NCBI GenBank assembly: GCA_946633275.1
Contig: CAMPAT010000004.1
Location: 1 to 12,029 of the forward strand
Source: an uncultured Clostridia bacterium
GTDB lineage: Bacteria > Bacillota > Clostridia > Oscillospirales > Acutalibacteraceae
Direction of reading: 5' to 3'
Length of the DNA: 12,029 nucleotides
The notes under the pieces were generated by a model that did not search any database, had not been told where the DNA came from, and saw nothing but the letters and a program-made list of their open reading frames with translations. Both the position numbers and the translations under genes were made by a program. This document shows positions 7,264 to 12,029 of this stretch, one piece after another; the stretch's first letter is position 1, and every line of letters starts with the position of its first letter.

Positions 7264-8826
7264 TTATCTCTTGATGTCGTCCCATCTTACGCCGTCAACC
7301 TGGAAGAGGTCGTCGAACTTGTAAACGTTGCATTCGTCTTCTCTGTGGCTCGGATACCAAACCTGAGCAAAGAACGGATTTGTCTTTGCGATGTTGTCGT
7401 AATCCCACGCCTTCTGAGGAACGTAGCACTCGGGGCACCAATGACCGCCAAGGAGGATGAGGTTTGGCGAAGCTTCGAACTCAGCGCCGCAGTAACCGCA
7501 CTTCCATTTAAGCTTCGTGGAAAGGTCGCCTTTCTTCATCTTAGTGCTGAGACATTCGCCGCCGCGGAACTTAGCAGCCTGCTTCATATCTTCGATATCA
7601 AGCTCTGATTCAGGCTTGCTCTCGTCATAACCGTGGTCAAGCTTGTAATTATCAGCGTCGCTCTGGTCCTTATTGAACTGACGGATTTCAAATTCATCCC
7701 AGCTCTTAGGAATCTGATTATATTCTTCAATTGAGCCGTAGTAAGCTGATATTCTCTCAGGATTTTCAGTCTTAACCCAGTCAAGAGTGCCGAAGTCTTT
7801 AGTCATTGCAAGCTTCTTCATAAACGGCTTAGCTGCAGCTGCAACTGCTGATTTAGGAAGATAGCGAGGAATTCGGAAGTAGAACTCAACCTGGTTTGCG
7901 AGTCTGTCAAAGTAATCCTTGACAGGAAGATTCTCACGGAAGTGAAGGAATTCTTCAAGCTTGTCACCGTCTGCGTAGAACTGACCGTGGAAGTTCTTAG
8001 TGATGAACCAGTTAGCGTCAAAGAGCTTTTCGGGTCCTGCAAGTCCGAGCGTGCCGAGAAGGAGCTGCTCGAATTCGTAGTTAGAAAGTCTGTATTCTTT
8101 ACCTGAGCCGATGTTGAAGTAGTGGTTCCAGAAATCAGAGCCGAGGTTGCCTGCTGCGTCTTCAAGTACGAGGTTGCACATAAGTCTGCCTGAATCCTCA
8201 ACAGTACACCACTCAAGCACGCCGTTAATCGGAACGTGGAACATAATCGGGTCCATATTCTTGAGGATATCAGGATAAAGGATACCTGACTGGCGCATAA
8301 CTACCCAGTTCTTAATACCGCTTTCAACGAAGGTGCGCTCAGCAACAACCTTAGATACTGCGTAGTGGTCGTAGATAGAAACCTTAATCGGGTCGCCGCA
8401 GCGTCCCCAATGGATAGGATAGTTTCTTCCGCCTGTCTCAGCGACAGTACCTATGTAACAAACCTTAACAGCGTCAGGGTCAGGCTGAGCAAGAACTGCC
8501 TTGCAGATGTTCTCAGCAGCGCCGATGTTAGTTTTCTGTGTAAGATAAGGCTTCCAGTCTGCAGCAGGGGAAACCATACCGCCTATGTGAAGAACGTAGT
8601 CAGAGCCTGTTACGCCTTCAAGAATTGAGTCATAATTAGTGAAATCGCCCCATACAATCTGAACGTTAGGCTTAGCCATAAGGTCCTTGAGCTTTTCTTC
8701 ATTTCTCGGGCTCTTTCTTGCGAGAAGCTTGAGATTAATCTCATTAGGATGTTTGATTATTTCCTGCACAGCAGCCCAGCCCATATTGCCGGTTCCGCCG
8801 GTAAGAAATACTGTCTTTTTTGCCAT
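7264..8826 (-). CDS. NAD(P)-dependent epimerase/dehydratase-like protein with C-terminal zinc-ribbon module
   Basis: This 520-residue protein has an extended short-chain dehydrogenase/epimerase fold. The dinucleotide loop GGTGNMG is at 10-16, an Asp61 follows the third strand (WGDFTN), and the catalytic YAVSK is at 155-159 (Tyr155, Lys159). The Thr/Ser position lies near IGTVAE (125-130), and the substrate-side region runs to about 320. After a linker (about 325-415) comes a zinc-ribbon-like module: GGECLS (422-427), CGYC (443-446) and CPEC (464-467) with an aromatic segment after it. This matches a repeat I know from zinc-ribbon proteins (GGxCLS, W-x-C, WCPxC). Typical NAD-epimerases end near residue 310-340, so this is a fusion. 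It has a strong promoter, a perfect ribosome binding site (AAGGAGG, 8835-8841 on the minus strand) and codon use leaning to AAC, TTC, AAG and AGA, unlike its neighbours, which suggests high expression. Substrate unknown; a nucleotide-sugar or related sugar is a guess. Confidence 0.85.
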   Translation of the reverse strand: MAKKTVFLTGGTGNMGWAAVQEIIKHPNEINLKLLARKSPRNEEKLKDLMAKPNVQIVWGDFTNYDSILEGVTGSDYVLHIGGMVSPAADWKPYLTQKTNIGAAENICKAVLAQPDPDAVKVCYIGTVAETGGRNYPIHWGRCGDPIKVSIYDHYAVSKVVAERTFVESGIKNWVVMRQSGILYPDILKNMDPIMFHVPINGVLEWCTVEDSGRLMCNLVLEDAAGNLGSDFWNHYFNIGSGKEYRLSNYEFEQLLLGTLGLAGPEKLFDANWFITKNFHGQFYADGDKLEEFLHFRENLPVKDYFDRLANQVEFYFRIPRYLPKSAVAAAAKPFMKKLAMTKDFGTLDWVKTENPERISAYYGSIEEYNQIPKSWDEFEIRQFNKDQSDADNYKLDHGYDESKPESELDIEDMKQAAKFRGGECLSTKMKKGDLSTKLKWKCGYCGAEFEASPNLILLGGHWCPECYVPQKAWDYDNIAKTNPFFAQVWYPSHREDECNVYKFDDLFQVDGVRWDDIKR

Positions 8827-8867
8827 AAATTTTTCCTCCTTAATTTATAAGCATTTAGTCATAGATA

Positions 8868-8896
8868 ATTATAAACTAATTCTAAACAAATTACAA
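8868..8896 (-). promoter_or_regulatory. strong sigma-A promoter for the dehydrogenase/zinc-ribbon gene
   Basis: On the minus strand, TTGTAA (-35, 8896-8891), a 17-bp spacer and a consensus TATAAT (-10, 8873-8868) lie about 42 bp before the ATG at 8826. The start is followed upstream by AAGGAGG at 8841-8835, spaced 8 nt. Confidence 0.75.
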
Positions 8897-8943
8897 GGGT
8901 TACCACAACATTTGTTTAAAAACTTGCGCGTTTTTTATCTAAA

Positions 8944-8971
8944 TGTAACAAAATATAGGTTACAATATTGT
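8944..8971. promoter_or_regulatory. candidate operator: inverted repeat TGTAAC-N9-GTTACA with overlapping palindrome
   Basis: TGTAAC (8944-8949) and GTTACA (8959-8964) are perfect inverted arms with a 9-bp spacer, so their centres are 15 bp apart. ACAATATTGT (8962-8971) is a perfect 10-bp palindrome overlapping the second arm. The site lies between the two divergent promoters, about 47 bp from the minus -35 and about 24 bp from the plus -35. This is a fitting place for a regulator acting on one or both. No known regulator motif was recognised, and in AT-rich DNA such repeats can arise by chance. Confidence 0.35.
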
Positions 8972-8995
8972 CATAAAATTTAACCGTTCATTTAA

Positions 8996-9024
8996 TTGAC
9001 TCAGCATAGTATTAATAATATAAT
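8996..9024 (+). promoter_or_regulatory. strong sigma-A promoter for the SGNH/DUF4358-like/MBOAT operon
   Basis: TTGACT (-35, 8996-9001), a 17-bp spacer and TATAAT (-10, 9019-9024) are five of six and six of six matches to consensus. Transcription would begin near 9031, just ahead of the ribosome binding site AAAGGAGG (9036-9043), giving a very short leader before ATG at 9049. Confidence 0.8.
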
Positions 9025-9048
9025 ATAATAAATTAAAAGGAGGCTGCT

Positions 9049-10509
9049 ATGAAGAGAAAACTTGCTATTATTTTTTCTGTAGTTCTTGTGCTGACTTGCA
9101 TCACGGGCGGAATTTTCGCTTTTGCAAATGACAATCCGGATGCGGCAGAGCTTACTGATAAAAATTGTGTAATTGAGCTTTCGCAGAGTATTATGCATTA
9201 CACGGGGGACAAGCTTACCCCTGACGTCAGTGTTAAGTATAATGACGGAGAAGCAGCAATTCAGCTTGTACGCGACGTTGATTATAAAGTTGCTTTTTCA
9301 GACAATGTAAAAATCGGTAAAGCTACTGCTACGGTAAGCGGACTTAACGATTATAAGGGTGACGTTACAGCGAACTTCTATATTGCTCCGTCGCAGGTTA
9401 AAGGCGCAAAAATGATTTCTACGGAGATGAATGCAATTACCGTTCAATGGAACAGCGTCAGCGGTGCAACGGGATATCATATGTGCGTCCATGATACAGA
9501 CCATAATAAGTGGGCAAATTATTACTTCAAGCCAAACGTGCTTCAGCACAGGATTATAGGTCTGATGTATTCCAGCAAATGCGATATTGTAATCAGAGCC
9601 TATACTGATATTGAAGGCAAGAATTATTACGGCATATACAGCGAAAAGGTTACCGCTTCTACAAAGGACGCTATCGCGAAGCCTGCTGCAAGCGGCTACT
9701 GTAATCTTACGTCAAAGCCCGTTGTAACATGGAAGAGTGTTAAGTACGCAGCGAGATATTCGATTTACCGTTCGACTAATAAATATTCGGGCTTTACCTG
9801 GATTGCTAACACAGATGGCAAGGCTACTTCTTACACAGATAAGAAAGCTGCGGTACATAAGGCTTATTACTACCAGGTAAAAGCAGCGCGTAAGATAAAT
9901 AATCAGTTCGTTTACAGCAGACCGTCAAACGCAGTATGGATTAAGGCGAAGAAGACTGTATTTGTAGGCGATTCGATTATGGAGGGGGTTAAGGCGTATA
10001 AGGCAATCCCCGGCGCTAACTATGTAGTCAAAATCGGTATGGGTACATACACTTTTTACGAGAAGAATTACTTTAAAGTCGGCAAATCAACTGTTACCGG
10101 CGTTGAAAAGGTAATCAGCTATAAGCCGGACAGAGTATTCATTATGTTCGGTATGAATGAAGCCGCATATAAGGGAAATAAGGGAATTATCGAGTACTAC
10201 GAATACGCTATTGAGGATATTAAGGACGCTTGCAAGGGCGTAGAAATCGTAATTCTTCCCGTATCGCCCACGACGAAGAACAGCGGCAAAACTATCCCGA
10301 AGAAAAAACGTATTAACAGCTTTAATGCAGCAGCTAAAAAGATGGCTCTTACAAATGGCGTAAAGTATTACGACTTTACAGCACCGTATAAGGATAAGAA
10401 CGGTTATTTAGCTAAGAAATATAACGGCGGCGACGGTTGTCATTGGAATACAAAAGCGACGAAGCTTTTTGCACAGCAGATGATTAAATACGCCAAAGCT
10501 AACAGATAA
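9049..10509 (+). CDS. secreted SGNH/GDSL hydrolase-fold protein with Ig-like and FN3-like domains
   Basis: This 486-residue exported protein probably edits or transfers acyl groups on a surface glycan. The N-terminus is a signal peptide or anchor (MKRK, then a hydrophobic run to about residue 26). Residues about 41-113 form a bacterial Ig-like repeat of the YTGDKLTPDVSV ... DYKVAFSDN ... Y-x-G type. Two FN3-like domains follow (about 114-206 and 208-299). The catalytic domain (about 302-486) has the nucleophile loop VGDSIMEG (Gly307-Asp308-Ser309), a block II glycine at IGMG, block III FGMNEA (Asn370) and the block V pair Asp462/His465 in GGDGCHWN. The complete Ser-Asp-His set indicates an active enzyme. 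Being first in an operon that ends with an MBOAT acyltransferase favours a role like AlgX/AlgJ or PatB in O-acetylation; an esterase is the alternative. The start is fixed by AAAGGAGG 5 nt before the ATG. Confidence 0.85.
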   Translation: MKRKLAIIFSVVLVLTCITGGIFAFANDNPDAAELTDKNCVIELSQSIMHYTGDKLTPDVSVKYNDGEAAIQLVRDVDYKVAFSDNVKIGKATATVSGLNDYKGDVTANFYIAPSQVKGAKMISTEMNAITVQWNSVSGATGYHMCVHDTDHNKWANYYFKPNVLQHRIIGLMYSSKCDIVIRAYTDIEGKNYYGIYSEKVTASTKDAIAKPAASGYCNLTSKPVVTWKSVKYAARYSIYRSTNKYSGFTWIANTDGKATSYTDKKAAVHKAYYYQVKAARKINNQFVYSRPSNAVWIKAKKTVFVGDSIMEGVKAYKAIPGANYVVKIGMGTYTFYEKNYFKVGKSTVTGVEKVISYKPDRVFIMFGMNEAAYKGNKGIIEYYEYAIEDIKDACKGVEIVILPVSPTTKNSGKTIPKKKRINSFNAAAKKMALTNGVKYYDFTAPYKDKNGYLAKKYNGGDGCHWNTKATKLFAQQMIKYAKANR

Positions 10510-10523
10510 GAGGAGATTAAATC

Positions 10524-11042
10524 ATGACACTTACTAAGAATAATTCATACGTTAAGGTAATAAGCTTCATTCTCGCGCTCATTACTGCATTTTCTGCGCT
10601 TACGCTTACCACAACGAGCTTTGAAGCCGCTTCAAAGCCCCAGACTGCTTATACCGCGGTTAAAAAAGCTTACGGCAAGAAGTTCCCGCTTACTAATAAG
10701 AACGTAATCAAGGGCAAGAAGAGAATTATGGGCGTTAAAACTTCTGACCTTAAGAGCTACTATGCAGCTTCAAAAACAACAGGTAAGAAGAACGCGAAAT
10801 CAGAGTATCTTATCTTCGTTGCCGAAGTTAAGAATAAGAACAACGTAAATAAGGTTAAGTCTCAGCTTGTTAAGTTTAAGAGCAATGAAGAGTCGTCAAT
10901 GAAGAATTATCTTTCATCAACAGGCAAAAAGCTCTTCAAGAACGCGAAAATCGGCGTTAAGGGCAAATACGTTTATATCGTAATGCTCGATACTTCATCT
11001 AATAAAAAGGCAGTAAACGCACTTAAGAAAGCGCTTAAATAA
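10524..11042 (+). CDS. exported, very lysine-rich DUF4358-like protein
   Basis: This 172-residue protein has a signal peptide (basic start, hydrophobic helix about 12-30, likely cleavage near AAS at 35-37) and a mature part that fits the DUF4358 pattern I recall: an early helix, a strand pair around SEYLIFVAEVK (93-103), a helix, then KGKYVYIVML (146-155) and a final helix. About one residue in five is lysine (roughly 35), against only about seven Asp/Glu, so the mature protein is strongly basic and could bind an anionic surface polymer. No cysteine is present, and it is not a lipoprotein. It lies 14 nt after the SGNH gene with its own ribosome binding site (AGAGGAG, 10509-10515) and 6 nt before the MBOAT gene. 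I recall DUF4358 genes beside MBOAT genes in Clostridia, with no established function. The family call is moderately sure. Confidence 0.65.
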   Translation: MTLTKNNSYVKVISFILALITAFSALTLTTTSFEAASKPQTAYTAVKKAYGKKFPLTNKNVIKGKKRIMGVKTSDLKSYYAASKTTGKKNAKSEYLIFVAEVKNKNNVNKVKSQLVKFKSNEESSMKNYLSSTGKKLFKNAKIGVKGKYVYIVMLDTSSNKKAVNALKKALK

Positions 11043-11048
11043 ATTTAA

Positions 11049-12029
11049 ATGATTTTTAGCAGTATTTTATTCTTATTCAGATTTTTACCCATTGTACTGC
11101 TTCTGTATTTCATATCACCTAAGAACTGGCGCAATTTCATTTTGTTTGCCGTTTCTCTCGTGTTTTACGGATGGGACAAGCCTTCGTACATATTGTTAAT
11201 GTTATTTTCGACTGTGCTTGACTACTCAATGGGTCGGTTAATTGAATATTCCCGTAAGAGGGGTAAAGAGCTCGGAGCAAAGTTATCTTTGCTCTGCTCT
11301 GTTTGTGTGAACCTCGGACTCCTCGGCTTTTTCAAGTATTCCGATTTCTTTATCGATACTGTTAACAGCCTTTTCGGCACAAGTCTTAATAACCTTGAGC
11401 TGACCTTGCCGATAGGTATTTCGTTTTATACCTTCCAGACTCTTTCATATTCGATTGACGTTTATCGCGGCAGGGTAGACGCGCAGCATAATATCATTAC
11501 CTTCGGCGCGTATGTCTCTATGTTTCCCCAGCTTATTGCAGGTCCTATTGTTCAGTACAAAACTGTTGCGCGCGAACTTAATTCGCGTACAATAACGGTT
11601 GACGATTTTGCATACGGTATTAAGCGCTTTATGCTCGGACTGTCGAAGAAAGTTCTCATCGCTAATACTGTAGGCGAAATGTTTACGGAGATTGCCGGCA
11701 ATACCTCAGGTATCACTACAGCTACAGCCTGGCTTGGAATTATTGCTTTTACGCTCCAGATTTACTTTGATTTTTCGGGATATTCCGATATGGCAATCGG
11801 ACTCGGCAGGATGTTCGGCTTCAGATTTAATGAAAACTTCGTCTATCCTTATCAGTCGAAGAGCATTACAGAATTCTGGCGCAGATGGCATATCTCGCTC
11901 AGCTCCTTCTTTAAGGAGTATGTGTATATTCCGCTCGGCGGAAACCGTAAGGGTAAAGCTCGCCAGATACTTAATCTGTTTATCGTATGGGCGCTCACGG
12001 GTCTTTGGCACGGCGCAAGCTGGAATTTT
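11049..12029 (+). CDS. MBOAT family membrane O-acyltransferase (AlgI/DltB type), 3' end missing
   Basis: This multipass membrane protein moves acyl groups, typically acetyl, from the cytoplasm across the membrane for attachment to a surface polymer. The 327 codons visible run off the right edge without a stop; the family is usually about 450-500 residues. The N-terminal helices (about 1-22, 27-42, 46-62) are followed by family blocks GISFYTFQ (123-130), FPQLIAGPIV (159-168), QIYFDFSGYSDMAIG (237-251), FWRRWHISLS (276-285, His281), YIPLGGN (293-299) and LTGLWHGASW (316-325). His321 in that last block is the conserved catalytic histidine. ATG at 11049 is 6 nt after the preceding stop and no ribosome binding site is visible, so translation probably depends on coupling. 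The SGNH partner upstream supports a surface O-acylation role. The polymer is not identifiable, and D-alanylation is unlikely because no dltA/C/D gene is present. Confidence 0.93.
   Translation, partial: MIFSSILFLFRFLPIVLLLYFISPKNWRNFILFAVSLVFYGWDKPSYILLMLFSTVLDYSMGRLIEYSRKRGKELGAKLSLLCSVCVNLGLLGFFKYSDFFIDTVNSLFGTSLNNLELTLPIGISFYTFQTLSYSIDVYRGRVDAQHNIITFGAYVSMFPQLIAGPIVQYKTVARELNSRTITVDDFAYGIKRFMLGLSKKVLIANTVGEMFTEIAGNTSGITTATAWLGIIAFTLQIYFDFSGYSDMAIGLGRMFGFRFNENFVYPYQSKSITEFWRRWHISLSSFFKEYVYIPLGGNRKGKARQILNLFIVWALTGLWHGASWNF

Larger units (their letters stand above)
8827..9048. other. divergent intergenic promoter region
   Basis: This AT-rich 222-bp stretch has no credible gene. It carries the two divergent promoters and, between their -35 boxes (8897-8995), an AT-rich spacer with the inverted repeats described separately. 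GTTAC-type sequence occurs three times: GGTTAC at 8898-8903, its reverse complement within TGTAAC at 8944-8949, and GGTTAC at 8958-8963. No riboswitch or attenuator structure was evident by eye. Confidence 0.7.

Noticed and set aside
11706..12011. 101-codon minus-strand frame inside the MBOAT gene
   Set aside because: It is antisense to conserved MBOAT blocks including the catalytic histidine region.
11049..12029. Identification of the MBOAT gene as dltB
   Set aside because: The neighbours are an SGNH protein and a DUF4358-like protein, with no dltA, dltC or dltD visible, so only the broader AlgI/DltB-type call is justified.

Overview
The window looks like chromosomal DNA of a gut- or rumen-type Clostridia, probably Oscillospiraceae/Ruminococcus-like. 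The GC content is moderate. Start sites have strong AGGAGG-type ribosome binding sites, including GTG and TTG starts. Promoters are of the sigma-A type with 17-bp spacers. The gene families present (stand-alone phosphohexomutase, cytoplasmic GH38 mannosidase, CmpB-like membrane protein, SGNH/DUF4358-like/MBOAT set) are typical of that group. This assignment rests on recognising families by eye, not on a search. No rRNA, tRNA, CRISPR array, insertion sequence or phage gene was seen.

Layout. (1) Bases 1-5438, plus strand: a tightly packed operon. It holds a 55-aa cysteine-containing ORF of unknown function, a phosphoglucomutase/phosphomannomutase (TTG start), a stand-alone NifU C-terminal (NFU) domain protein, a 976-aa GH38 alpha-mannosidase, and a small membrane-anchored protein of unknown function. 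Gaps are about 9-12 nt, or a 1-nt stop/start overlap. (2) Bases 5437-5824, minus strand: a four-helix CmpB-like membrane protein whose last codons are also one arm of its own terminator hairpin. (3) Bases 5836-7254, plus strand: a CCA-adding enzyme/HD-domain tRNA nucleotidyltransferase with its own promoter and a terminator shared with the next, convergent gene. (4) Bases 7264-8896, minus strand: a 520-aa NAD-dependent epimerase/dehydratase-like protein fused to a C-terminal zinc-ribbon-like module, with a near-consensus promoter, a perfect ribosome binding site and codon use suggesting high expression. (5) Bases 8827-9048: a 222-bp divergent promoter region with inverted repeats. (6) Bases 8996-12029, plus strand: an operon of a secreted SGNH hydrolase-fold protein with Ig/FN3-like domains, a very lysine-rich exported DUF4358-like protein, and an MBOAT (AlgI/DltB-type) acyltransferase that runs off the right edge.

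How the genes may work together. The first operon suggests intracellular handling of mannosides and hexose phosphates. The mannosidase has no signal peptide, and the mutase can interconvert hexose-1- and hexose-6-phosphates; the NFU protein is an odd companion. The last operon has the logic of a cell-surface O-acylation machine: the MBOAT protein moves acyl groups across the membrane, and the secreted SGNH protein transfers or removes them on a surface polymer. The small basic protein between them is the least understood part and the best candidate here for an undescribed component. The zinc-ribbon-fused dehydrogenase is the most unusual single protein.
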